From: Treponema sp. UBA3813
GTDB lineage: Bacteria; Spirochaetota; Spirochaetia; Treponematales; Treponemataceae
Assembly: GCA_002368605.1 (NCBI GenBank)
Contig: DFEB01000048.1
Span: forward strand, 1-35,725
Direction of reading: 5' to 3'
Length of the DNA: 35,725 nucleotides
The notes below the pieces were generated by a model. That model ran no database searches. It was not told the DNA's origin and saw nothing but the letters and a program-made list of their open reading frames with translations. The position numbers and the translations under genes are program-made. Every line of letters starts with the position of its first letter. Position 1 is the stretch's first letter. Positions 7,363-16,000 of the stretch are shown one piece after another.

Positions 7363-8559
7363 ATGATTAATGAAGTTTCAGATTACGAAGTTTTAGATAT
7401 GCCCAAAGCGGGCGACAGGGTTGTTGTCGGCATGAGCGGCGGCGTGGATTCAACTTTGACAGCCCTCATGCTGAAGGAAAAGGGCTGCACGGTCATCGGT
7501 GTCACTATGTCCTTGTGGGACGGTCATTTACCCGAAATCAAAAGCGAAAAGAAGATGCGGGAAGCCTGCTATGGACCTGGCGAAGAAGAGAATATCGAAG
7601 AATGTCAGAAATTCTGCGCCGAGCACGGAATCGAATATCATGTGATTGAAGTTCAGGAAACTTACAAAGAAAAAGTCCTTGAATATTTCAAGGCAGAATA
7701 CCGGGCGGGCAGGACCCCAAACCCCTGTATCCAGTGCAACCGCCACATCAAATTCGGCGCCCTTTTGGACGGAATCGAAAATCTGGGCATTGACTACGAT
7801 TATTTCTGCACAGGCCACTACGCTAAAATCGTCCGGCCAAAAAAAGGTCTTTTCGGAAGCGAAGAGCGCCCCTGCATGATTGCCACCGCCGCCGACATCA
7901 CCAAAGACCAGACATATTTTATTCACCGCATTCCAAGCCGGGTTTTGGAAAAGGTGCGATTTCCCCTTGCCACGATGAAAAAGAGTGAGGTTTTCGAGCT
8001 GGCAAAAAAAGCAAATCTTGAGGCCGCAAACCGTGAAGAAAGTCAGGATTTTATCGGGGAAGAATATTTTGACATCCTCTTTTCTGACAAGCCTTCCGTT
8101 CCCGGTGACATCATAGACCTTGACGGGCATGTCCTTGGCCGCCACAAGGGAATCGAGCATTATACGATTGGTCAGAGGCGGGGACTGGGAGTTGCCGTAA
8201 GCTATCCGGTCTATGTTCAGGCAATCGACGCGAAAAACAATGTGGTGGTTCTCGCCCCCAACGATGCCTTAAATTCCAGCGCCCTCATCGCAGACGATTT
8301 TGTCTGGCCGGCAGACCTTGAGCCACCAGAAGGCGAGGAATTTGAAGCCGATGTAAAAATAAGGCTTGCAAGCCGCCCCGTAAAAGCAAAAATCAGCCGC
8401 TACACTCCGGGCGAGGACGACACTTTCTCCTACAAAGGCCAGCCCTGGCTCGTGACATTCGCCGAGCAGCAGAGGGCAGTAGCCCCCGGTCAGAGCGCAG
8501 TCCTCTACAAAGACAATGTGATTCTGGGTGGAGGGATTATTGCGAAAGCGATAAAATAA
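7363..8559 (+). CDS. mnmA: tRNA 2-thiouridylase MnmA (variant lacking the second catalytic Cys)
   Basis: It makes the 2-thio group of U34 in Lys, Glu and Gln tRNAs. The PP-loop is MSGGVDS (residues 24-30). The catalytic segment NPCIQCNRHIKFG carries Cys122 and Cys125; Cys125 aligns with E. coli Cys102. The C-terminal beta domain has HYTIGQRRGLGVA. The usual second cysteine motif (S-x-x-[IL]-C-F-I) reads ESQDFIG (226-232) and is two residues shorter, so that cysteine is absent. Cys69 sits in ACYGPGE. At 398 aa it is slightly longer than usual. The start is uncertain: ATG 7363 has only a weak AGG and an adjacent promoter, while ATG 7399 (MPKAGDRVVVGMSGG) fits the family N-terminus. Confidence 0.9.
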   Translation: MINEVSDYEVLDMPKAGDRVVVGMSGGVDSTLTALMLKEKGCTVIGVTMSLWDGHLPEIKSEKKMREACYGPGEEENIEECQKFCAEHGIEYHVIEVQETYKEKVLEYFKAEYRAGRTPNPCIQCNRHIKFGALLDGIENLGIDYDYFCTGHYAKIVRPKKGLFGSEERPCMIATAADITKDQTYFIHRIPSRVLEKVRFPLATMKKSEVFELAKKANLEAANREESQDFIGEEYFDILFSDKPSVPGDIIDLDGHVLGRHKGIEHYTIGQRRGLGVAVSYPVYVQAIDAKNNVVVLAPNDALNSSALIADDFVWPADLEPPEGEEFEADVKIRLASRPVKAKISRYTPGEDDTFSYKGQPWLVTFAEQQRAVAPGQSAVLYKDNVILGGGIIAKAIK

Positions 8560-8563
8560 TTTT

Positions 8564-9649
8564 CTAACTTCTACCTTTCTTTTTCCCAAGCCTGACGCCA
8601 ACTCCCAGCTGGGTGAGGGTGTTTTTGATGGCGTATTCAAGCTCGGTTCGCTGGGGATTCATGGGAAGCACGAAATGGCGGCACTGGTTCCAGGTTTTCG
8701 TGTAAAGCTCGCCGGCCGCGCTCTTGGTGGAGACTTCCTTTTTCCAGTCGGTGAGGGAAGAGATAAAATCGTAGACCAAGTAAGTGAGCCTTTTTCCAAG
8801 TCGGGATTCAGGCTCTGTCTTAACGAGGGAATCAAGCTCCTTTAAGTGAAGCATGTATTTTTTTTCGTATGAGCGATCCGCGTACATGAGGGCACAGGCA
8901 GATGGCTGAAGATACATGAAAATATCCGCGTCCATTGCCGCGCTCACGATTTCGAAAGAATGCCCTGAATTAATGATTTTAAGCAATTCCTCAGTGAGGC
9001 GGGAAGGCGAGACAGGCGAGAGCAGGTGGGCGCTCTTACGGATTTTTGATTTGAGGGAGTGGGGAAGCTTACAACCAGTGGTGGCGCTGTATTTTACCGC
9101 GCGGAGCATACGAACAGGGTCTTCCACAAAGATTCTGTCCAGCGGAATGACCGGGTGAATCACTTTCTTTTTTATGTCCTCGACTCCGTTCACATAGTCT
9201 ATGACATGTTCTTTGATGGGGTCGTAGTAAAGGGCGTTGAGGGTAAAATCCCGCCGCTGGACATCCTCGTCCATAGTTCCGAAGGAATTTCCCACAGAAC
9301 CGTCACATATTGAGCGGAAAGTTGAGACCTCAAATATTTTCTGACCGAAAAAGACATGAACCAGACGGAAGCGTTTTCCGATAATCCGTGAATTTCGGAA
9401 GAGTTTCTTGATTTTTGAAGGGGTAGCCTCAGTTACGATGTCAAAATCCTTGGGCTTTTTGCCTACAATAAGGTCACGAACAGCCCCGCCAACTATATAG
9501 GCATCAAATCCACATTCACGCAAATGCCTGATAATGTAAAGTGCGTCGGGGTCAACCTGACTTACCGGAATCTTATGTTCTTCTTTTGTATAGATAACAG
9601 CCTTTTTAACTGGCTTACCCCTGCTGTCTGAAGAATAACGAACTAACAC
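8564..9649 (-). CDS. pcnB: Poly(A) polymerase / tRNA nucleotidyltransferase family protein, PcnB-like
   Basis: A class II nucleotidyltransferase. The head-domain signature is YIVGGAVRDLIVGKKPKDFD with the catalytic DxD; RIIGKRFRLVHVFF follows and RRDFTLNALYYD comes next. The G-[KR]-[RK]-F-[RK]-L-[VA]-HV pattern is what usually separates bacterial poly(A) polymerases from CCA-adding enzymes, so PcnB is favoured, but a CCA-adding role cannot be excluded without a biochemical test. 361 aa, with a basic tail (RLGKKKGRS). The start is GTG 9649, with no SD and a promoter directly upstream. The stop codon is only 4 bp from the mnmA stop on the other strand. Confidence 0.83.
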   Translation of the reverse strand: MLVRYSSDSRGKPVKKAVIYTKEEHKIPVSQVDPDALYIIRHLRECGFDAYIVGGAVRDLIVGKKPKDFDIVTEATPSKIKKLFRNSRIIGKRFRLVHVFFGQKIFEVSTFRSICDGSVGNSFGTMDEDVQRRDFTLNALYYDPIKEHVIDYVNGVEDIKKKVIHPVIPLDRIFVEDPVRMLRAVKYSATTGCKLPHSLKSKIRKSAHLLSPVSPSRLTEELLKIINSGHSFEIVSAAMDADIFMYLQPSACALMYADRSYEKKYMLHLKELDSLVKTEPESRLGKRLTYLVYDFISSLTDWKKEVSTKSAAGELYTKTWNQCRHFVLPMNPQRTELEYAIKNTLTQLGVGVRLGKKKGRS

Positions 9650-9658
9650 AATGCAGAC

Positions 9659-9687
9659 ACTATAATATTTTCTCGCGTCTTGTTCAA
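9659..9687 (-). promoter_or_regulatory. pcnB promoter, nearly leaderless
   Basis: Minus strand TTGAAC (9687-9682), 17-bp spacer, TATAGT (9664-9659). The -10 ends 9 nt before the GTG start. Its -35 box overlaps the -35 box of the divergent purC promoter. Confidence 0.55.
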
Positions 9688-9708
9688 CTTTAAAAATAAG
9701 AATAGACT
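9680..9708 (+). promoter_or_regulatory. purC promoter
   Basis: TTGTTC (9680-9685), 17-bp spacer, TAGACT (9703-9708). The predicted leader of about 14 nt contains SD TAGGAG. No purine riboswitch fits in this short leader. Confidence 0.5.
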
Positions 9709-9728
9709 GTAGGCATTAGGAGCTAAAA

Positions 9729-10595
9729 ATGAAAAAGATTATCAGCGGTAAAGTCCGCGAAGTTTATGATTTGGAAGACGGCCGCATGGTCATCGTCACC
9801 ACAGACCGCATCTCTGCTTTCGATGTGATTCTTCCGACCATGATTACCGACAAGGGCAAGGTCTTGAACGCCCTCTCAAATTTCTGGTTCGATTTGACTA
9901 AGGACATCACCAAGAACCACATGATTTCTTCAAATCTGAAGGATATGCCATCTGAATTCCAGAAGCCTGAGTATGAGGGACGCACGATTCTTGTCAAAAA
10001 GCTCAAGATGATTCCTTACGAGGTCATCGTCCGCGGCTACATGTTCGGAAGTATGTACGAGGCCTACAAAAAGGGCGAGCCTTTCCTCGGTCACTCATTC
10101 ACGAAAAAATACGAGCAGGCCGAAAAACTCGATGAGCCAATCGTTACTCCTTCGACAAAAGCCGCAGAGGGCCACGACATCAATGTCACCATCGACTATA
10201 TGAAGGAAGACCTTGACAAGCTTTATCCTGGAAAGGATTTGGGAAGCAAAATCGAGAAGACAGCCCTTGCAATCTACAAGAAATGCTACGAGCACGCCGC
10301 AAAGAACGGAATCATCATCGCTGACACGAAATTCGAGTTCGGCCTTGACGAGAACGGCGACCTTGTTTTGGGCGACGAAGTCCTCACTCCGGATTCAAGC
10401 CGCTTCTGGAACGCAGCCGAATACAAAGTAGGAACAAGCCCTGCAAGCTACGACAAGCAGTTTATCCGCGACTGGCTCAAAGAGCACAACCTTGCCGGCG
10501 ACCCCAACATCAAGGAAGTTCCGGCTGATGTGGTCAAAAAGACCAGCGAACTTTACCACGAGTGCGTGCGTAAAATCACCGGAAAAGATTTGTAA
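9729..10595 (+). CDS. purC: Phosphoribosylaminoimidazole-succinocarboxamide synthase (SAICAR synthetase)
   Basis: It joins aspartate to CAIR using ATP in de novo purine synthesis. The N-terminal nucleotide site is GKVREVYDLEDGRMVIVTTD, then RISAFDVILP. The central EVIVRGYMFGSMYEAY and the C-terminal DTKFEFGLDENG plus GDEVLTPDSSRFW are typical of the family. 288 aa, normal for the longer bacterial/eukaryote-like form. SD TAGGAG (9716-9721) precedes the ATG. It stands alone here, with no other pur genes in the window. Its presence argues for a purine-prototrophic treponeme rather than a reduced-genome pathogen. Confidence 0.96.
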   Translation: MKKIISGKVREVYDLEDGRMVIVTTDRISAFDVILPTMITDKGKVLNALSNFWFDLTKDITKNHMISSNLKDMPSEFQKPEYEGRTILVKKLKMIPYEVIVRGYMFGSMYEAYKKGEPFLGHSFTKKYEQAEKLDEPIVTPSTKAAEGHDINVTIDYMKEDLDKLYPGKDLGSKIEKTALAIYKKCYEHAAKNGIIIADTKFEFGLDENGDLVLGDEVLTPDSSRFWNAAEYKVGTSPASYDKQFIRDWLKEHNLAGDPNIKEVPADVVKKTSELYHECVRKITGKDL

Positions 10596-10628
10596 AATAT
10601 CAGAAAAATCCATTTTTTCTTACAAAAT

Positions 10629-10657
10629 TTGAATAAACCGATGTGGTAAGATATTCT
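10629..10657 (+). promoter_or_regulatory. hppA promoter
   Basis: TTGAAT (10629-10634), 17-bp spacer, TATTCT (10652-10657). The predicted start near 10664 gives a leader of about 33 nt with SD AAGGAG (10686-10691). This rules out the longer open frame from 10643. Confidence 0.65.
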
Positions 10658-10696
10658 CGTCAGAAAATTTTCAAAAAGTTTCTGCAAGGAGTATCA

Positions 10697-12874
10697 ATGA
10701 ACTTCATCGGTTTATTGCTTTTGGCAGCCCTTGCTGCTTTAGCATACGCGGCTTTTAACTTCTTTAAAGTTAAAAAGCTGGAAGAAGGAACGGAACAGAT
10801 GGCAAAAATCGCCTCTGCAATCCGTGTCGGAGCCAACACATTCATCGAGTATGAATACAAAGTGTTGGTCTGGGTCGTTCTTATCGTTGCCGTAATCGTC
10901 TGGCTCGCTTTGGACTGGTATGTTGCCGTAGCCCTTTTGCTCGGCTCTTGTATGTCTGCCTCTGCAGGCTTTATCGGCATGAAAATCGCAACTTACGCGA
11001 ATGTCCGCGTAACCAACGAGGCCCGCAAGACAGAGAACATCGGTCAGACCTTAAAAGTCGCTTTCCGTGGCGGTTCTGTAATGGGCTTGTGCGTAGGCGG
11101 TTTCGCCCTTTTGGGTCTCGGAATCGTTTTCTGCGTATTCGGGCTGGGCTTAGGCTGGCTGGACTCTCTTGAAACGGCTAAATGCTGGCTCACAAAAATC
11201 GAAATCATTAAATTCCCCAACATTCTTTCTGGTTATGCTTTGGGCTGCTCAATGGTCGCAATGTTCAACCGTGTAGGCGGCGGAATCTACACAAAGGCCG
11301 CTGATATGGGTGCTGACCTGGTCGGAAAAACAGAGGCTCACATTCCTGAGGATGATCCCCGTAACCCTGCCACAATCGCTGACAATGTTGGCGACAATGT
11401 AGGTGATGTCGCAGGTCTCGGCTCAGATCTTCTTGAAAGCTATGTTGCTTCAATCGTTGCGGCAATTGCCCTGGCATACAACCTCATCGTAAAGGTAGGC
11501 GTTCCTTCTGACTCACTCAACGCCCTTTACACATTCCCGCTTGCTTTCGCTGCTTGTGGTCTTTTGGCCTGTATCATCGGCGTTGCTTCGCTTTTGGTCA
11601 AAAATCTTTCAAAATCAAAGAAAGTTCACCAGCAGCTGAACGCGGCCACATGGATTGGTGCCGGAATCACACTGGTTGCCGGGGTCGTTCTTTCATACTT
11701 CCTTTTCAACAACAAGGGACTTGATTTTGCCGCTCTCGGCTTTAAGGCCGGCTGGGCTTCTCCATTCATTGGCGGGGCAGTGGGTGTCGTAGCAGGTATC
11801 TTAATCGGTATCGTCGCTGAATATTACACATCTTCTGACTACAATCCCACAAAACGCCTTGCAGAGGCAAGCCGCGAGGGTTCAGCCCTTACAATCACTT
11901 CAGGTCTTGCCCTGGGTATGAACTCTTGTATGCTTCCATGTATCATCCTAGGGCTTGGAATCATCCTTGCTTACTATCTTGCAGGTCTTTACGGTGTTGC
12001 GATGAGCGCAATGGGTATGCTCTCATTCGTCTCGCTCACTGTTTCTGTAGACACTTACGGCCCGATTTCGGACAATGCCGGCGGTATTGCCGAGATGTCT
12101 AAACTCCCTGAAGGCGTCCGCGAAATCACCGACACCCTTGATGCTGTGGGAAACACAACCGCCGCCATCGGAAAGGGCTTTGCAATCGGTTCAGGCGGTC
12201 TTGCAGCCCTCTCACTCATGCTCTCATACATGTATTCAATTCCAGGCGAAAAGCTCACCGGCGGAGTTCCGCAGCTCAACATCATGGAGCCGATGACTCT
12301 GGCAGGTGCAATCGTAGGCGGCGCAATCCCATTCTTGTTCTCAGGCATGTTGATTGACGCTGTCGCAAACGCAGCACGAAAAATGGTTGAGGAAGTTCGC
12401 CGTCAGTTCAAGGAAAATCCTGGCATTTTGGCAGGGACCAGCGATCCTGACTACAAAACCTGTATCGGAATCTCAACAAAAGGCTCAATCGGCCAGATGA
12501 AGGTTCCGGCTCTCATGGCAGTAGTAATTCCTGTTGTGTGCGGTCTCTTGTTCGGAGCAAACTTCGTCGGCGGTATTTTGATTGGCTCTACAATCTGTGC
12601 GATTATGATTGCTTTGTTCACTGGAAACTCCGGCGGAGCCTGGGACAACGGCAAGAAGTACATCGAGCAGGGCGGCCTTGAAGGAATCAAAAAAGGCGGC
12701 GAGGGCTATGACGCAGTTCATGATGCGGCAGTAGTCGGCGACACTGTAGGTGACCCGCTCAAAGACACTGTAGGCCCCTGTATGGACATCTTCATCAAGA
12801 TTATGTCTACAGTCTCACTTGTAGCAGTTTCAGTTTTCGCCCACTACAACTTGTGGGCAGTCCTCTTTAACTAA
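10697..12874 (+). CDS. hppA: Membrane-bound ion-pumping pyrophosphatase, K+-dependent type
   Basis: It hydrolyses PPi and pumps cations out of the cytoplasm; about 16 membrane helices across 725 aa, normal length. The pyrophosphate site is GGGIYTKAADMGADLVGKTE, followed by DNVGDNVGD from residue 229. In GNTTAAIGKG the residues Ala489 and Gly492 occupy the positions that are Lys and Thr in K+-independent enzymes, so it should be K+-stimulated. Glu247 in DLLESY matches the transmembrane Glu position of Na+-pumping members, whereas classic H+ pumps carry this Glu one helical turn later. A Na+ (or Na+/H+) pump is therefore inferred. The ATG 10697 has SD AAGGAG and a promoter directly upstream. 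Confidence 0.95.
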   Translation: MNFIGLLLLAALAALAYAAFNFFKVKKLEEGTEQMAKIASAIRVGANTFIEYEYKVLVWVVLIVAVIVWLALDWYVAVALLLGSCMSASAGFIGMKIATYANVRVTNEARKTENIGQTLKVAFRGGSVMGLCVGGFALLGLGIVFCVFGLGLGWLDSLETAKCWLTKIEIIKFPNILSGYALGCSMVAMFNRVGGGIYTKAADMGADLVGKTEAHIPEDDPRNPATIADNVGDNVGDVAGLGSDLLESYVASIVAAIALAYNLIVKVGVPSDSLNALYTFPLAFAACGLLACIIGVASLLVKNLSKSKKVHQQLNAATWIGAGITLVAGVVLSYFLFNNKGLDFAALGFKAGWASPFIGGAVGVVAGILIGIVAEYYTSSDYNPTKRLAEASREGSALTITSGLALGMNSCMLPCIILGLGIILAYYLAGLYGVAMSAMGMLSFVSLTVSVDTYGPISDNAGGIAEMSKLPEGVREITDTLDAVGNTTAAIGKGFAIGSGGLAALSLMLSYMYSIPGEKLTGGVPQLNIMEPMTLAGAIVGGAIPFLFSGMLIDAVANAARKMVEEVRRQFKENPGILAGTSDPDYKTCIGISTKGSIGQMKVPALMAVVIPVVCGLLFGANFVGGILIGSTICAIMIALFTGNSGGAWDNGKKYIEQGGLEGIKKGGEGYDAVHDAAVVGDTVGDPLKDTVGPCMDIFIKIMSTVSLVAVSVFAHYNLWAVLFN

Positions 12875-12886
12875 GTCATAATTTTT

Positions 12887-12946
12887 AATGCATAATTCAC
12901 AATTGCCAGCTTTTCTGCACAAGGCAGTGTGGATTATGCATTTTTT
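12887..12946 (+). terminator. Long hairpin terminator after hppA
   Basis: The arm 12887-12907 pairs with 12923-12942 in a stem of about 20 bp with one mismatch region, closing a 15-nt loop, followed by T residues to 12946. The arms contain the AT-rich motif AATGCATAAT. It should terminate hppA and isolate the lipoprotein locus. Confidence 0.75.
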
Positions 12947-13099
12947 CTGCGAATCAAAAACACGAATTTTTTAGACTTTTTGGAATTCTTAATAAAAATT
13001 AAGGAAAAAAAATCAGCAAAAAACATATAAAAGACTTTATTTATAAGAAAAACAGAAGTATCCTATAGGAAATAAAATTATAAAAAGTCAGAGGTGTCT
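12947..13099 (+). promoter_or_regulatory. AT-rich upstream region of lipoprotein gene A1
   Basis: No gene is present. It holds two A-tracts (A8 at 13005-13012, A6 at 13018-13023), then ATATAAA. A weak promoter candidate is TTTATT (13036-13041), 17 bp, TATCCT (13059-13064). SD AGAGG lies just before ATG 13100. The order of elements matches the region upstream of gene A2. The exact promoter is uncertain. Confidence 0.4.
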
Positions 13100-16000
13100 A
13101 TGAATAAAAAATCATTCGCGCCGCAAATGTTTTCTACGCTGTTTTTCTCCATCGTCCTCTTTGTGTCTTTGTTTCTTTCATGCAACATGGATGTCGGCTT
13201 AGGCGAGGAAGTCGATCTTGAAGCCCCTGTAATATCCGTACGCTCACTCGTTTCATCCACGACAGAACTGGACTCAACAGAATTGACGGGTGCAATTTTT
13301 GTTAAAAAGAACATCACCATCAAAGGAACGGCCACGGACAACAAAAAAGTTGAATCCGTTCAAATCTGGACTAAATACTCAAACGAGACCTCATACTCAC
13401 ACCTTACGAATGCCTCTCTGTCTGGAACAGAGTGGAAAGCCGATATCAGTTTTCCAAAAGAAGGCGCTGTTTTCGTCCGCTTTTTGGCGGTAGATGGAAG
13501 CGACAACTCTTCTCCAAAATCTTCCCGCGTAATCACGCTTTTCGTCGATGAGACAGCCCCTGTCGCCTCGGCATGGTACATTGACCGCGAAATCAACGGC
13601 ATTCAGTACAATCTTCGCGACCTTGAAACCCTCAAAGAGCTAGACCTCAATGCCACCGAAAACAAGGATGCCGCGCAAAACGAGCAGTTCAAGATTTCTG
13701 CCACGGTCACAGAAGCAATGGGCATACAGTTCGTAAAAATGAAGATTCTCGACGAAGAGGGTAATCTGATTCTTACAAAAGAAAAAACCGATGACTCAAG
13801 TTTATATGCGCCTGTATTTGAGGTAAAAAAGTCAGAGCTCATTGCAGGAAAATCTGCGCTTTCAAGCGGGGCTTACACAAGCGACGGAAAGGCCGCATCT
13901 CACTTCCTCCATGTCATTTATGACTCAGCAGATGTCACAAATCCAACAAACGAAGTTGAAAATGCAGAAATTGACGGCGGATACTTTATCTGGCTTCCTG
14001 AAAACGACATTCCAAGAATAAGCATTTCAGATTTATCGGCAAATGATAATAATGACGGCACAATCAACCTGCATGTAAAAGACTCCCTCAGTATCACGAT
14101 TTTCGATGACGATGCCCTGGCCAGCGCAAAATGTACCCTGAGCGGCACAGGCTATACGACTACAACAAAAAACTGGACAGCTACAAACAACGAGCGGGAG
14201 ACGGTAATGGCACTCTCAATGCCTGAAACTCCGACAACGCTCACCCTTAAAGTTGAGGCAGCTGCGGCCACATGTAACACCCAAAATTCCTCAAGCAAAA
14301 ATGTTACAAAAACCTATACCGTAAATGTCACAGACGATTCAACTCCGCTACTGCTTATCTCAGAGCCATCTAACAATACTACGCCGGCAGTTTCTATGTC
14401 TTTGGACAACTCTAGTGCCACTGTCACGGTAAAAGGCCAGTCTTATGACACGGCAGGCTGTAACTATCTGCTGTTCGTATGGGTTCCAGATTCTCTCCAA
14501 AGCTCAAGCAAACTCACCACGGCAAGCAACTATCTCAACAGCCTTACATCGTATCCGGCGGCAAATTCTTCTCCGACAACAATTTCAAGCGGGGATTATG
14601 CAGGTCTTAAAGTGTGGAGCGTTACTCTCAAATCGGAAACCATTGAAAGTGGATTTAAAAAACAAGATTTCGACTTCACTTTTGACTTAATGAGTGATTT
14701 CACCTGCAACGGCACTAACGAAAAAGCAAATAGCAAATACTTCCTGGCCCGCCTTGTGCGAACAGATGGCAAATACTCTGACAACGAGTACACTCTCACC
14801 GCTGATGATTTGCTTCCGACTATCGTGGGCATTACTCCAAGTCAGGACATGCAGATTCAAGAAGTAGGCTCTGACCTAGTCCTTGAATTCTACGGAAAAA
14901 AAGACTCTGGTCTTGCAATGGATTCAAGCAAATACAAAATCGAACTTGTCGGCTACAAAGACGAGGTTGAAGACAGCAAGCCTGTCCCATATACCGAAGG
15001 CGGGAAAGCCAAAAATTATGAGCTTTCTGGAGAATACAAGACAGGCATTGCCGATTCATCTATGAAAACATATCAGGCAACAATCTCTAAAGACTTCCTC
15101 GTCGCATGTAATAATGAAGGCGTCAAGCCGAAATTCCAATTCTATGCCACGGACTTATTCGGCAACGAGGGAACTGCTCAATACACGGTCGTGCTCTCAA
15201 GCCTTCCACAGCTCAAGTCACTCTCTTCAACCTCATCAACAATCCGAAAGCTGGGGGATGAAATCATCATTTATGCTTCTTTCAGTGACACGGTAAGCGT
15301 GGCGAACGGCAGCAAGGCTTACATCAAGCTTGCGGGAATCAGCGGAAGCGCGACAAACAGAGACAAGGCTTTCTACAAAGAAGGCTCTGGCTCAACAACA
15401 TTACAGTTCAGCTACACTGTACAGGAAGGAGACTCTTCTTCTTGTCTCTATATCAACAACTCCACAGGAACGCCTATCGTAGTAAACGGTGACACGACTC
15501 TTTCAAATGGCGCTCATTTGGATACGCTTGACTCAACAGTATACCCTCATACGGAAACTATCAAACCAAGTAACAAGACAATCCAAATTGACGGAACTCC
15601 GCCAAGCGTATCAAGTATTACATTTACAAGCACGGCAGATTCTACAAAGAACAAAGACACAAATGGTGTAACATGGCTCAATGAAGGAAAAACGCTCACG
15701 GCAACGATTAAAATGAGCGAAGCCGTACAGATTCAAGGAAGCCCGAAATTTATAATCAAAGTCGGCTCAACTGAAATGTACCTTCCTTTTGCAAGCAAAA
15801 ACGACAGCGAAAAGACCATTACATTCCAAAAGAAAATCTCATCAGAGGACGCTGATCCAGAAGGAGAAATCACCTACATTCCGTCAAAGTGTATTAAAAA
15901 CGGTACTAGCGGAGAAAATAACAGTGCCGAAATCGTAGACAGTTTTGGAAATGTCCTCACCCTAAATGCAAGCACGGTATCGAAAAAAGCAAACTTTGGA

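Noticed and set aside
9659-9728. Purine riboswitch before purC
   Set aside because: The leader after the predicted start is about 14 nt, too short for an aptamer, and no conserved stem-loop is visible.
10599-10621. A/T-only inverted repeat after purC as a terminator
   Set aside because: The stem is only A-T pairs of about seven bases and would be unstable. It may aid termination but is not supported as a terminator.
10643-10696. Longer N-terminus for the pyrophosphatase
   Set aside because: The promoter -10 box (10652-10657) lies inside this extension, and ATG 10697 has a strong SD with a typical hydrophobic family start.
12887-12946. Miniature inverted-repeat element after hppA
   Set aside because: It is a single hairpin with a T-tract, no visible target-site duplication and no second copy in the window, so a terminator is the simpler reading.
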